A DNA stretch of 64,000 nucleotides, taken from the NCBI GenBank assembly GCA_002633005.1, contig NMRA01000017.1, forward strand, positions 1,152,737 through 1,216,736, written 5' to 3'. Of the stretch, positions 1 through 14,100 are shown in pieces. The stretch comes from Phoronis australis. Lineage: Eukaryota; Phoronida; Phoronidae. The notes under the pieces are model-generated. The model searched no databases. It saw only the letters and a list, made by a program, of their open reading frames with translations, and was not told the DNA's origin. A program made the position numbers and the translations under genes. Numbering within the stretch: the first letter of the stretch is position 1; the number at the start of each line of letters is the position of its first letter.

Positions 1-727
1 GTTCAAGGACCCCGGTGTCTCCAGCAGCCCATTGCGTTTTTTGTTTTTCTAAGCCCAGCACTAGTTAGTGTACAAAATAGTAAGGCTGACCTGAATTCAC
101 AGACTATACAGCACTCTCCTTTGTTGCCTATAGGTATATGAAAGTGCATTGTTTTCATTATCCTTGATTTGGAATGTCAGGCAGATTTTCATAGGTCATG
201 CTTGAAACGCAGATATTTATTTGTCAAGTTGATCCAACTTTTTCCCTTGGACTTGCAGCTCACAGCACAGTAGTAATACTTTGTTGCCATTGAGAAAAAC
301 TTGTAAAGAATACATTACAACTCCAATGGCGTGAAAACGAGGGTACAATTGTGCTTGACAGATAATAGGCATTGGGATTAAATACATTTAAATACAGTGA
401 GAGTTGAGTCTCTGCTGTGTGATCTATTGGCCCTATTGCATATGGCTTTCCTTATCAAAATCAATTTAATTTAACAGCACAGCATGATATTGCCAATTGC
501 AACCCAGTTCATCACTCTCAATTAACCCAGTGTATGCCTGTGGATGTTTATTCCTGAAAGCATTTTAGGTTTGAAGTTAATAAGGGTTACATGTACCTAC
601 CTGGAAGTAAATTAATCTTTTGGGAATCAAGCATAAATGCGGTTAGTGTGTAATTTTGATTAAATAATGAATTGTTAGATAAAATGTGGTTGATTATCGT
701 TGAGATACTTGACAAAAAATAATAACC

Positions 728-1030
728 AAAAAGATGACGATAAAGATGATGACGAAGATGACGAATATGACGACGATGGTGGCGAGGATGAACAAAAGAA
801 GTAATAACAACATACACATGACGAACGTTGAAGTCCGAAATCATTAAGAAAAAGGCTACAGTCTTGAGTGACACTTGGCGAAATTAACAGAAAAGACAAC
901 GACGGAGATGATGACGAAGATGATGACGATGATGAAAAATATGATGATGGTGGTGGCGATGATGAACAACATCACAACATTCGTATGACGAACTTAGATG
1001 TCATAAATCAATAAGAAATAGGGTACAGTC
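728..1030. repeat. GATGAC-rich low-complexity block, duplicated
   Basis: Imperfect GATGAC/GAAGAT simple sequence occurs twice, at about 732-800 and 901-970. Each copy is followed by related unique sequence (ATGACGAAC, then AATCA-TAAGAAA, then the shared GGNTACAGTCT), so the unit is a duplicated segment of about 130 bp and not only a microsatellite. The region lies upstream of the first shootin exon seen. The antisense open frames across it are Ser-rich low-complexity translations and are not called. Confidence 0.6.
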
Positions 1031-1874
1031 TAGTTCAATAGAAGATAAACCAACAAAGGAACAGCATTATCAGAAAATCTCAAATAACTCGAAAAGTAGA
1101 CGTCCTAGCGAAAAATGGAAAACATCTTCTAAAAGCCCATTCAAAACTCTATCTAAACTGATGGTATCGCCTAATACCGTAAATTTTTCGAAAAAAATGA
1201 AATTTTGCGTTTTTTTAAAGAAATTCAAAGTCAAATAACTCGAAAACGGTAAGTCTGAGAAAAAAATTGTTACAGGCCATTTGACAGAATATACTTCAAA
1301 CAATCCACATGCAAAAAATCGCGTCTTTTTCTCTTCCCGTTTAAAATAGCACTCCAGCACGACTGAAAATGGATCAACATGCGCCAGATCCGCCATCTTG
1401 AAAGCAACTTCCGTTTTTTTGGCTCTGTATAATAGCATGTCATAAAAAACTAATACCTGTAAAAATTCGAAGGAATTGGTCTTATAATGCGCCCTCTACA
1501 GGAGAAAACGTTTTTAGGCCAAAATCGAGGTGCGCATGCGCGATCGCCGATATTTCCGCCATCTTTAACCGGAAGTAAACAATTTCCGGGATACTTGTAG
1601 CAAACTTCTGGTCCATTTACTGTGCCGATTTTTAGCCTTTTTCGTAAAAAATTGTAGCCTCCAGAAGCATTTGAACCTTTAAATGAAAACAAAATGGCCA
1701 CCACAGCCGCCATCTTGGATCCGATTTTGACGAAAAACAATAAGCTTCCAGTACTTTACGTGTTATGTGTAAATTTCGTGATTATCGGACGAAAATTGCG
1801 ACCTGTATCGTGCGAACAGACAAAAAAAACTTAGTTACAGAGCAACATACTTGGCGAAATTTATTTCGCCAAGT
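873..1874. mobile_element. Candidate 1-kb non-autonomous DNA element with ACTTGGCGAAAT ends
   Basis: The 12-bp motif ACTTGGCGAAAT lies at 873-884 (read as ACACTTGGCGAAATT). Its exact reverse complement ends at 1874. Next to the right end is a further direct copy (1849-1860), so 1849-1874 is a perfect palindrome with a 2-bp centre. The interior holds CpG-bearing sequence with motifs such as CCGCCATCTT, unlike the AT-rich flanks. No transposase frame is visible; the two antisense frames of about 100 residues inside resemble nothing I know. No convincing target-site duplication was found, so the boundaries are tentative. Confidence 0.4.
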
Positions 1875-2027
1875 AATGAACAAAAAACTAGATGTCGAAC
1901 CAATGCCTCTCAACCAGTTGGCCAAAGAGCAATTAATTGCTTAATAAGAATACTTTGTTTTGTCTATCAGAAGCCTGGCTATAGATTCTCTACTCAACAA
2001 TTTTGTTACATTGCCACATGAAACTTG

Positions 2028-2085
2028 CACTTATCATCATCACTTGCACTTATCATCATCACTTGCACTTATCATCATCACTTAA
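2028..2085. repeat. 19-bp tandem repeat, about 3 copies
   Basis: Three consecutive copies of GCACTTATCATCATCACTT. The array ends about 25 bp before the acceptor of the shootin exon at 2111. Confidence 0.8.
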
Positions 2086-2110
2086 GCCATGTAATTTTGT
2101 TGTGTTTCAG

Positions 2111-5100
2111 CTATAGCAGATTATGATGAGTTGAAGACAAAGTATGATGAAAACATCATAGCTGTAAGTATATTGATCAAGGATTCAATATCGAAGAATT
2201 TTGATTTTTTGACATGAAATTTTTGTGCTAACCAATTGATCATGTATTTCATGCCCCAAGGTTAAATCTACAGTAGATTGTAACAGATAATACACTACTT
2301 TTTAATAAGCTTACACATATATACTCTACAATCTCCATACTTTTCGCCTAAATGAACTGTACTCTGATGCCTTCATTTAAAGACCGTTTGCAAGTTAATG
2401 GCTTTCCACTTACTGTGAAATGTCACAAGTTTCAGACAACAATAATAAATTATTTACCAAAACTGGCCTTTTTTCATTTTCAAAGGCCCATAACATTATT
2501 GTGTATGACTGAAATTGCTCAAAACACTGATAACAGTTATGGCATACAAGTTAAGACTGATAAAAAGCTTTTATTTTGTGCTACTTATCTGTTTTGAAAA
2601 AGTGAAATTTAACTTGTTCGCCATATTGTGTCCTAAATTGGTGAGATTTTACCATAACAAGTGATCGTCAGCAAATTTAGTGATCATCAACAAATGCAAT
2701 GATAATCAACGAATGTAGTGGTCATCAGCGAATGTAGTGATCATCAGCAAATATCATCAACAAATGTAGTGATCATCAGCAAATGTAGTGGTCCGCAAAT
2801 GTATTGGTTGTCAGCAAATGTGGTGATCATGGTCAAATGTAGTGATCATCATCAAATGTAGTGATCATCAGCAAATGTTGTTATCATAATCAAATGTAGT
2901 GATCATCATCAAATGTAGTGATCATCAGCAAATGTAGTGATCATCAGCAAATGTAGTGATTATCAGCAAATGTAGTGATCATGGTCAAATGTAATGATCA
3001 TCAGCAAATGTTGTTATCATCATCAAATGTAGTGATCATCATCAAATTTAGTGATCATCAGCTAATGTACTGATCATCAGCAACTGTAGTGATCAGTTAA
3101 TGTAGTGATAATCGACAAATGTTTCTAAGCTGCTGAAACTAAATATGGTAAAATCTCACCAAATTTGAACAAAAACAATTGTCTAAATTGCCAATTTTCA
3201 AGGTAGACCTACAATTTTCACTTGTCCACCTTATTGTATCCTGGTGAGAGAGATTTCAATGTAACCGTGACTTTTCTTGCGTTTTCAGTACAATGCCTTA
3301 CGGAAGAGCTGCGAACAGCAAGAATTACAACTGAGCACCATTCCACAAGGTAACATGCTCTGTGTCAATCTTCTGTAGTTGCCTATGACTGACTATCAAA
3401 TACTATCTCAAAGTAGCAGAGATATCTGGTATTGTTTTCAGTGTTATTAAAAAGGTCACAAGTATGGCGTCAGATAAGCTATGACTACGTAAAAATGACT
3501 TGTGTTATTAGTAGTCAACACTGCATCAAACTAACACTATAATAATATTGTAAATGGCGTTTTGTATAAGGTTTAAAAGACAAACAAGCTCTGTTTACAA
3601 CAGTTTTGCACGTCACATTTTTGTATCACCTGTCGTAACGCAATATGATTGTGATAGAATCTCAGAGGTTACAGGGACTATAAACTTGACACGCTTTTAT
3701 CAGCGATAGTTCATTATCCACTCGGCTGTGGGGGCAATAAACATGTTCTAATGCCTGGTCTGGCAATGGAACTATTCTGAGTGAATGGTGAGATGCCTTG
3801 AACGTCAGCACAACATTCATGTATGAAACTTTTTTCGACGGCCAAATCTACGATTCAATAACACCCCGCGGCATTAAGTTTATACAGTACATGTACAGCA
3901 CTTATTCGACAAGTCTGTTTAGTTAAACCAATATCTACAGAATTAGAAGGTTCAGGTAAAGCACAATTGAGTCTCATTATAACATACCTGTTGCTTATAA
4001 TTCATATTTAATGAACACGGATACAAAACTTGTAACAAATTCTTGTTTGTGGATGGTATAACCACCAACTAACTATGTCGCGGTCGAACTACTGTTCAGC
4101 ATAGATTGTAATGTGGTGGTCTTAAAAAGTTCACAATAATTCTCATGGAAAATGGATGAAATTTTAAGCAAAAACTTTCAGTAAATTTTCAAATATTTTT
4201 TGTGTCATTTTTCTTCCAACTTCCTTCCGAATTTTTGTCATGACTTCCGACAAAAATCGATAACTCTTGAAATTTGCGTCATTTTTTGTTTAATTTTCAT
4301 CAGGATTTTCGCTTTTATGACAAAAATGTAATATGTGTTTGAACTCGGTCACCCGTCAATGTCATTTTGAAATGGCAAAAACGACGAAATTTTACAGCTC
4401 ACACATGTGGTCACGACACTCACGAGAACGAATTACTTAGAATACTGTGTGACTGCACAAATTAGTCCATTGCGGATTTATAAATTTGTGAAATTTGTTA
4501 CTTTCTCAGGTTTACTGATATTCCACGCTAATTTCTGTGTATTTACTCTGAAATTATAAGTGTAAATTAAATTCTTAACGGCATGCAGTCAAAAATCAAA
4601 TTCTACAGGCCTTCCTGTTTCAGAAAACACATTTTACCTAGTTGAAATGTATAATTTTCTAGATATTTTGATGAATACTCAGACATTTCAATGAGGTCCT
4701 ACTTGACCTTGAATGGCTTTACATGACCGTAAAAGTGCATTGTATGTACATTGTCTCCATTCAGCTGAGACAGATGGGCACAATTTATCATTGATATACA
4801 CAAAGACTTCCTGTATCAACCTTATCATAATACTACAGCCCACTGATGACTTTTGGCCTCCTCACTAACCTCAAACATCATCTGATAATGTCAATTCAGT
4901 GATGACAAGCAGTTCGTCATTTAGGCAAACTCTTATTGCTGTTTAGTTTTTGTGTGGTAGTAGCAGTAACCACCATGGTAACTATTGGAGTGATACTAAT
5001 AAAATGACAATAAACTTTTTATATTTAATAGTTACACTAACTATGGCAATAACAATTCTAGCAATTGTTTATTTCGTTTATTTATTATAGCGACATGAAT

Positions 5101-8100
5101 TCACGAAGCAAACATAGGTAATTAATTAAACATGAGAATATAAGATAAACGTGAGCATTCCCAGCCACATGAGCTTAGTATGTCACTTTATTAACATTTC
5201 TGTGAATATAGTAGAAATTATAGCAGTAACTGTGGCAATAATAATTATAATTATAACTATTATGATTGTAATACCGATAACTATTGTAGCTGTAGTAATA
5301 ATAATTATATATATATTGATTATGTTATCAATAACACAGGGAATGGTCTTTATAGCAATAGGGATGGCAATACTTAATTATAACAATTATAGCAATTAGT
5401 ATATAAAGAAATAGGAATAGTTGTAACACTAATGATTACAACAATAGCATTTATAGCAACAGTAATAATTTATTAGAAATAACACTGTTAATGGTTTAAT
5501 AATTATAGCAACAGCAATAACACTGTGAATAGTAGTTATAGCATTTATAATTACAGCGATAGTAATTGTAAAAATAAAACTACACTATGCAGTGCTGTTA
5601 CAAAAAGTGACCAATTTACAATTGATTTATGGTGGCTCGACTCAACTTTGCAATTATGTGGCTTCCAAAAAGTTGAAAATACAACATGTTACATGTACAA
5701 TTATGGATGTTAAATATAATGTGGTCTGTTAGTTGTTTTTAAAAGAAGTTTTGTCAGTACTGAAAATGATCCAGTGCTAGTTGTCAACCTAGGTCCTACA
5801 GCTGAGACTTGTGGTAGGGACTAAATGTTACGGGTTATAGGTAGATTCTCACTAGGTTCACCATAAATATAACAAAATAATTGCAGGCGGCCTAGTACAC
5901 GCGCAGTCCACTCAGATGGACACATTACAGTGATTACCTGGAACCATTTTAATGCTTTATTAATATGTCATTAAAACAGAGCTGAGGAGCTAAAGACCTT
6001 AGTCAAGGGTCTACCACTGTGCCCTGGTGGTGCTCGAACCGTCGACCTTGAGCAAAGGAAGCAGACATTTATCACACTAGGCCACACTGTCTCCTCAGGT
6101 TCACCATCAGGGCAAACAGTTTTTTTATTTTTTGTTTACAAATTCAATGTCCCACTGCACAGTTGGAGAGTCACTTGCGTGTGGCGCAACTTATAGATTT
6201 CTACTGTGAATTTAGCACTATAATAGTGTGCCATGTACAACCATCTTTTATGGTAGCCATGACGACTGGTTGTTATTGTTGTTCTATATTGTCTTTCCTG
6301 TAAATTATTAGTATTTTTGCATTTTTTTCTTCTAAAATTCCACATGTCGGTGTGTTTCTTGTTGGACATTAGTACATCGTTTACTGATTCAGTTTTTCAA
6401 GTCAGTAAAAATAAGTCTTTTCACAACTATATAATTATCTACTACTTATATGTGCTTATTTCTTAACTCCAAAAACTATGACACATCAAAGTGAGAATAA
6501 TGTTGGTGATTGGGGTAACACTCGGAATGACTTTCATCTCCTGCTAGACAAAGTGTGTTGTTTATATGTTTTTAGTTCTTGAGAGTGTCGCCGCTGAGTA
6601 CGATGAAATTAAAACCAAGTATGAGATGGAATCTGGCCTTCGGGATAAAGCAGAGAGCTATGCATCCCAGGTAAGTTGGGGATATTCAGGTGTGCCAAGC
6701 AGTGTATCTGTGCTCACAATGTTGAAATTATAGTGACTGTGAATCAGCAAAGTCTGGGTTGAACTCTCCTCTTTCACGCACTTAGAAAAACGTATTAGGA
6801 TGACTGACCAACTTTTCAAAATCAGCATTGCGTTGACGTGGACAAGTGCTTTGCACATGTGTTGCCTTGTGGGAAGTGATACCTGATGCCTTGTCTACAC
6901 TGTCATGGGTTTTTCTTTTAGTTTTGATCAATAGGGCTGCAGTTACAATGGAGCTCATAACATTGGAGACCTTAATTCTCTCAAATTAGTGGTATGAACA
7001 TGTGCATACCTGAGCTAAGTGCTTATTACTAAAACTTGAAGTACAGTACATGCCAAGCCCTACGGGGCAGAAGCCAAATTCTTCATCAGAGTAGATTTCC
7101 ATCATGACCCAGAATGTAGAAAAATTAACAGGAAAGTTAGTGACGTGGCTAAGCCGCTCTGTAATTATGATTTTCCCCCTATAATATGTACTACCAGTCA
7201 TTTTTGCTCTTCACCCTTCGCTGTCATGACGGCGACACGGTATTTTCAGTCTGATTAGTTGCTTTGTCCAGTAAATGTCATCAAGTTTCCTAGCGTCTTG
7301 AGATGAATACAGGGTGTAGATACACTACAAGTACAATATTAATGCACCTATCACTTTGGTGTTCTTAAGGTCCACAAACACAATCAGCAGCTCAAAAGGC
7401 AGAGCCAGGCTCTCAAGAGACAGAGCCAGGCGCTATTTCAGAAACTTAACGTAGTGGCTGTGGACATAGACTTCAGTGATATTGGTGACATTCTGGAGGA
7501 GGAGGATGTCAAGGAAAGTTCAAGCATACCAAATGAGGTCGAGCAACTCAAGGACATCATCAGAGGTATAACACCGTATGTGCCAAAATTTAGACTCATG
7601 CTCCTAGATCCAAAATAATGCATTTTTTGCTAAAAATTTCCCGCATATTTACATGTGAATGAATATGCTTTGTAATTGGGAAAGGTGGTTAACTCTTGTA
7701 CTGTGTACTTTGTTTTTATGATATTGACAACGAGAAACTAATTCTAATACTAGCTACTTACATATGATTTGTAATGGTCTCTACCCAGCTCGAATTGCAG
7801 GACTTATTTGTCACTTCAGAATGAGACCTAAAAATAATTTACAAACCAAATTTTAACAATAAATCAACGCTTGTGTCCTTATTTAAAGGAATTTAGGAAA
7901 TTGCCCTGGAAAATAAATTATTTTAGTGCTTCTACTCGTCTATAAATTTTGAAACAACATAAACAACTATATAACTTTCAAGTATCACCCAGTCCTCTAG
8001 GAATGCTGCTCACGTTATTCTGGCATTTCTAGAAGATAGTGTTGACATCTGCAGATGTGTAAAGGTTTAAACCATTCTGGCACTTCTAGAAGATGGTGTT

Positions 8101-11100
8101 GACATCTGCAGATGTATAAAGGTTTAAACCATTCTGGCACTTCTGGAAGATGGTGTTGACATCTGCAGATGTGTAAGGCTTTAAACCATTCTGGCACTTC
8201 TAGAAGATGTCTGACATCTGCAGATGTGTAAAGGCTTAAATCATTGTTGAAATCGAAATTATTTATTTGTGCAGGTCTTGAAGAAAAAATTGCAACACTT
8301 CATGCAGAAGTGCAGAGAGCAGCTTCAGATAAGGAAGTTGCCGAAACGGTCGCGACGGAAGCCAAAAAGATGGTATATTTTGATTAATTGAAAATAACCA
8401 CACTTTTAACTAGTTTGTGTTGAACATATAAATTCTCTATTCCATGCACCAGTATTTTTGCCTGGATAACTTAAATAACTATTAAATGCTCAGAACTCAC
8501 CGAGAACTGTTCAATGTTGGTCCAGGTCGTGTGTTGGTTCAGGCGGTTTGTTGGCCCAGGCAGTGTGTTGGCCCAGGCGGTGGGACCGTTGGCTTAAACC
8601 TATCTCAAACCTTATTCACAAAAATTGGTCATTTTTACAATATTTCACATTTATGTCTAGCAAAATACCTCATCTTCGTTCTCAAGGAACTTCAAGTACA
8701 AAATATATACTATTCAGCTAGAAAAAAAGATATAGCTGAACCATCTTGGAACCACACAACTGCGTGGAAATTTGTTTACTACTTATCCAAGGTAAAAAGT
8801 CAGGGGGCTGTCACTCAAATGGAATCTCCCACCAGGCACAGAGCAACTCCATATAATGTATGTACCTTCAATCCTTTCATTCACCAAGTCACCATAATAT
8901 TGTGTCAACGACATGTACACATGAGAGAAAGATGCCGGGGAAAAGCAAGTTGTGAAAAGAGATAAATCCTCTCCCAAATTCCTTCATTTGAGTAATTTGA
9001 CATTTCGCTGCGTACTTTAGCCATCGACCCAATTTCTGTATTCATTTCGTACTTGGGTTATCAGTATCCCAGCGTATGATGTGTCTAACAATGAACTGTT
9101 GAACTACTATAAAGCAGACCACAATACACCAGCTTGACCCACTTAACATGTTGGCTCTGCCTGTGACCTAGTTGGATTTTATGCATTAGAAATCGACTTG
9201 CTTCAAATGCTTTTGTGATAATTAAGTGAATTGCAGATTCAGATGATCTTGTGCGGGAATGTTGAATTAATGAGGGTAGCTGGTGGGTGTATAGGTTTTA
9301 TTGACTGAAAACAGGTTTTTACTGAATAATTAACCAAAGACCTTGAGACTTTAACCTCTCACGATTTAATCAGCTTTCTCTCGGCTTCGGCAAATTGACT
9401 CAATTTGAACTTAGGGAACAGAAGTTCTCATAAACACCTTGGTGGATTTTGCTGAATCTTTCCAAACTTAATATTTTATTTGTCATCAGTCTCAAAAACT
9501 AAGGATTTTTGATATAAAGGCCAAGTTTTTTCGTAATGTAACAAAGACGAATACGACTGCTATTTTTTGCAAATATATCTTACGTTTGATTTATTATAGA
9601 AACCAAACGAAAAGTCTAATTGAAAGTTCCTAACAATGCTTTTGAGATAACTGGTGTATTTTTCATTTAAAAAAGGTTTTATTAAAATTGACTGAGGAGT
9701 TATTTTGCTATGGGTGTACCTTTCGTAAAAATGAAATTTTGACTTAAAAAGGTGTTAACATAATAAAAGTGTTACATAAATATAAAACATATGTTTTGTA
9801 TTCCCTGATCTTTTTTCATTCAGTTGACAAAGCCTAGTTTTTGATTTATGGGTTAGAATGGAGTCCTCTAAATAAGTTTTGAGATAAGTTTAACTGAGTG
9901 GCTATAAACCCGGATCCATCCAAGAAGCAAACTTTTGATTTAGACAATTTGTTGAGCTTGCTTTCAATTTGTTCTGACAGTTCATTTAAAGCCCTGAAAT
10001 CACTTCCTATTTGACAAAGGAACAATTTGAGACAAACTTTATTAACAATAAGTGATCTTAAACAAAAGTTAGTTTTGTGATGTGAGGCAGGTTTATAGTC
10101 ACTTTATTTGATTAACAAATGATACGACTGCAATATTGCAATTTATAGTCTTCTGTTTCTAGGTCCTATGTCATAAAATGGAGTTCACAATCATTGCTTA
10201 TTGCTAATTTTATCTTGATCTGTTAACCTTGTCAAGTACTATTGTAATCCATGGAATTATCTGTGGCCCTATCTGAATGCCACAGATATCAGTTAACCCA
10301 CAAGCATTGATTGCTTTCTTTTGTTTTACACACCTATTGACCCAATCTAAACACAAGGAGCTTTTTGTAGGTTATCCTGTGAAATACCTGTTATATGAAT
10401 ATAGTAGATTTCTTATTTTCTTAAACATTTATTAATCAAATGCTCATCTAGTACAGACACATACTCATTATTTCAAATAAGTACAAACAGCAATATATAA
10501 CATGTATGTTTCACGCCTATCTTCACTCATCACACAAGCATAAAGACATATTTATTTTGAATAAGTACAAACAATAATATATACTTATGCATGTTTACCA
10601 TCTTCATTCGCTCATCACATTCAAACATTTTCTTGAAAAAAATACTGAAATAATTATAATATAATTTGTACATTTAGCAGAATTTTGTGAACAGGCACAT
10701 TGAAGGTTATGCCGATAAAGTATATAGAGCAAACAATAGTTTACGGTGTCTTATGCATTAGGTAACTCTTACGCGAACAGAATTTGCATGCAGTTGTGTG
10801 AGAAAGCATGCACTGTTCACCCCAAAGTAGCCAGCAAATACCTCGGCATATCAAAGGCTTGATGGTGCCGTCATGGATTGAAGTGAGCTAGTCGCTGTTT
10901 ATGGGCTTGGTTGAATGTGTAGTGGATAAGAGAATTGCAGTTGTAAACCAATGTGCCTGTTTAGCATACCAGTTTCTATGTCAAAAAATGAACATTACGT
11001 AAGGCAAACGCCCAAAATGACTGTTTTTAAAATTGAAAAGTAAATATTAGCCATCTTCGAATTTTTTGAAATGGATGCCTTTACAGGAACACCAAAACCA

Positions 11101-14100
11101 TTATTTTGTTCTCTCATTAGAACCATTTTTGTGAATTTATTTTGCTTGTTGTATGTTATGTTTTAAAACTTGATATACCAGGTATGTGAAAATAAAAATT
11201 GAAAACTGGGAGATAAATGAACAATTTTATTTGGTTTGGGTAGCTTTGGAAGTGTTATCATCTTGAAAGAAGTTACAACTGTGCAAATTATAATGGTTAT
11301 GTGACTTTTGTGTTTGTTATATGGTTGCAGTATGAAGCTGAAAAACTTGTTAACGAGAAGAGCAAATACAGTTTAGAACAGTATGATAAGACTCTGAAAC
11401 AACTGGAGAGTGGTAAACATTTTTTTCTACTTTTAATTTACTCTTGGAAAACCATAACATGTGCAAGATGTTGTTAGTTGATTTTGGAAAGTCTAGCTTT
11501 GAGACTGGTAAAGTTTTCCTCACCTGTTGTGAAAAATTATTGTTCATAATTTCTGAAAGAATAGCTTGAAATGTTCTGCTGTGGAGTCGCCTGGCTCCCT
11601 CTACTTGGGAATTTTGTCAGATTCCTGCAAAAATTGTGCCACCCTCTGTCTGTGGTTCTAGACAACAACATTAGGGCCTCGGACCATGAGTCGGACAACT
11701 TAAATCTGACACTGCTGTGACTGTTCAGACAGTGATTCTTTGCTTTCACCCCGCAGCCTCTCAAACCATGAACTGTCTCTGTCTAGAATTTCCACATTCT
11801 CCAGTGCCCAGCAAGTCCTCCATCTCAAATGAGTATCCCGTGTTACTATGGTATTCAAAACTGCAGAATTAAGACCACTGCCATTGGCACAGTAAGTATG
11901 GGACATAGTTGCCTAAGGTGACTGACAGAGGTTGACGCAATTTTCAATGGAACCAGACAGTCATTACCCCCTCTTCAAAGGAGCCAGACTACTTTACATG
12001 GCCAGGAGAAGAATGATGTAGAGTGGTTTTCTCCAGAAACTGTGTATTAGATTTATTTCCACGTCAAATACTTCACCTGGAGGAATGACGATGTCTATCA
12101 TCTGTTCCTATTGAGTAACCAACTATAACGTTTGCCATAAAAGTCGTAAGTCTGATTGCAGAATTCTATGGAAAGAATGTGGGGCTGATGTGCACTTTCC
12201 TCCGATCAGATATTCAGTGTTACTTTACAGCCTCAGTGCTTCTGGTCCAAGACTATGACAAGTTGTATCAGGAGATGGAACAACAGAAGGCACTGCAAGT
12301 CAAAGCTGAGGAGTATGCTGTTGAGGTAGGCACGCATCATCTAGTGAGTACTGTATATCTCCTGACTTTCAGCGACAGTGAAAAGAGGGCGCTGTAGTAC
12401 AGCAGGGTATACGAAAAGTTTATACCTAGAGGACAAATTGTTGATAACTGTTTGTTACCTGCTGTGTATTTTTCAGATGTGATGTGGGTACAACCATATG
12501 CCACATCTCCAGATTGGTGTTTATCCGCATTTTTGTGCAGTAATGTTGATGTTGAGAGTTTGTTGTGTAACGCAGCAAGAAAGTGAAATATTGTGACCTT
12601 AGATTGTTTGTTTCAAGTTTTAAGGTAGTTGATTTCCACAAGTGAATATTACATATCTGGGCAATTTAAACATTAAGCATTACCAACGTGGCCAAAAACA
12701 TTTTGTTTCCTATCACTACCTGTGTATTGCGTATTGCCTTATTACTTGAAGATGGTTAAAGACCGGGAAGCCATGAAAAGACAGAGCTCAGCACTGATAT
12801 CTTCAGCTGCTTCTAATGACCGTCTAATGAAGGCCATGCTAGAGATAGAGGATCTAGCAAAGCAGCTAGAGGCACAGAAACACAGTCACCAAGTGGAGGT
12901 CAGAGTTCAACCTGTTAAAGGGGGATTCTGGGCAAGAAGAATATTTTTTAGGAATTAGCAGTTGTGTCTATTCAAACCCACAACCTACGCAGTGGGAGCG
13001 GAATGTTCCACCACTGCCCTAAGTGGCACATATTTAACATCAAAGTCTTTTAAGCATATTTAAATTGCAAAGACACCAGCGTTGATTTCAGCGAATATCT
13101 GGTAGACTATGGCGAGAATTGGTACCTGTGACTGTTGGCAGCCCGGTCAGCTGACTCTCTATTGTGTTGGCAGGGAATGTGGTAATTGAAACTTGGCCTA
13201 TAGTTGACAAAGTTGATAGGGTTTTGCCTTGAATTTCCACCTGCACTAAGTTCATTATGATGTAGTGATGTAGCTGATTTATAAAATACGTATTTTGAAG
13301 TCATGTAGATTCATAGCTGACTGTTTTTCATTTTAGTGTGAACTGTTGGACCCTTTTTGATACTTTCAGTTGGACGAACTAAATTCCCAGTTAAACAACA
13401 GCGCTGAGTTGGAAAAGATCAGTTCTTTGGAAAAACAACTCGAGCTGTCATTACAACAGGTAACTGAATTTGAAAAGAGGATCAACGATGCTGAGACAAA
13501 CATTCAAGAGTTGGAAAAGCAAAGTAAGTAATCCAGTTGACTATGTTCTTTGACTTTTTCTCAGTTGTAGCCAAGATTCACATGGAGAGAACTTTGCTGG
13601 CAATATACCATGCAAGAACGAGTGTTGGCCTGGGATCCAATCTTTGTACTTCAAATTATTTTGACATAACCACAGTTGCTCATGAAAGTGATATATAAAA
13701 AGTGGAGCTTTCTGATCTCTGTAATTATTACGGAATCCACCATGAACAAAATCACTCCGGGCTTAGACTAATCACCGAGTCATTCATTGTGCCATGTACA
13801 AATTCCTAGTTACGTTAAATAATTGTAAAATATATGAGCATGACAATTAAGAAAGTTCAATTGTCACAATGCTCTGAGTTGTTTTCTTGTTTCTTTTGGT
13901 TAGATAATCTGTTACACACCCCTGCTGTGGAAAGAGTATGCCGACTGACTGATTGGCCAGCTGGGATACAGCAGTGTCTTTATCAGTTTAACAGTGGCAA
14001 GCCAATTTTTAAACAGTCCAGCTCTCTTATTGTCTGCTTTCATCTGATAAGCTCACATAATCCAACACTTATTTTGTAAACTGTGTGCCTGATGCTAACC

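Larger units (their letters stand above)
3350..6575 (+). other. Shootin intron between exons 2 and 3
   Basis: A 3.2-kb intron with no coding exon that I can support. It contains a degenerate AT-rich TATAGCAATA-type repeat (about 4960-5570) and the SINE at 5865-6096. The rest (3400-4950) is unremarkable AT-rich sequence. Confidence 0.6.

Noticed and set aside
5151-5399. Open frame of 82 codons rich in Ile and Val that looks like a membrane peptide
   Set aside because: It is a translation of the AT-rich TATAGCAATA/ATAATTATA low-complexity tract in a shootin intron, with no splice support.
5985-6100. Possible tRNA gene on the minus strand
   Set aside because: Box A and box B are present, but there is no consistent cloverleaf, and the target-site duplication and tail show it is a SINE head.
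8015-8197. Antisense frame encoding a neat 19-residue peptide repeat (PEWFKPLYICRCQHH)
   Set aside because: It is a by-product of a 57-bp tandem DNA repeat whose unit is divisible by three; there is no conserved start and no homologue known.
8486-8965. 159-codon plus-strand frame in a shootin intron
   Set aside because: No recognisable domain, a repetitive GTTGG/CCAGGC beginning, and in-phase shootin exons on either side that do not need it.
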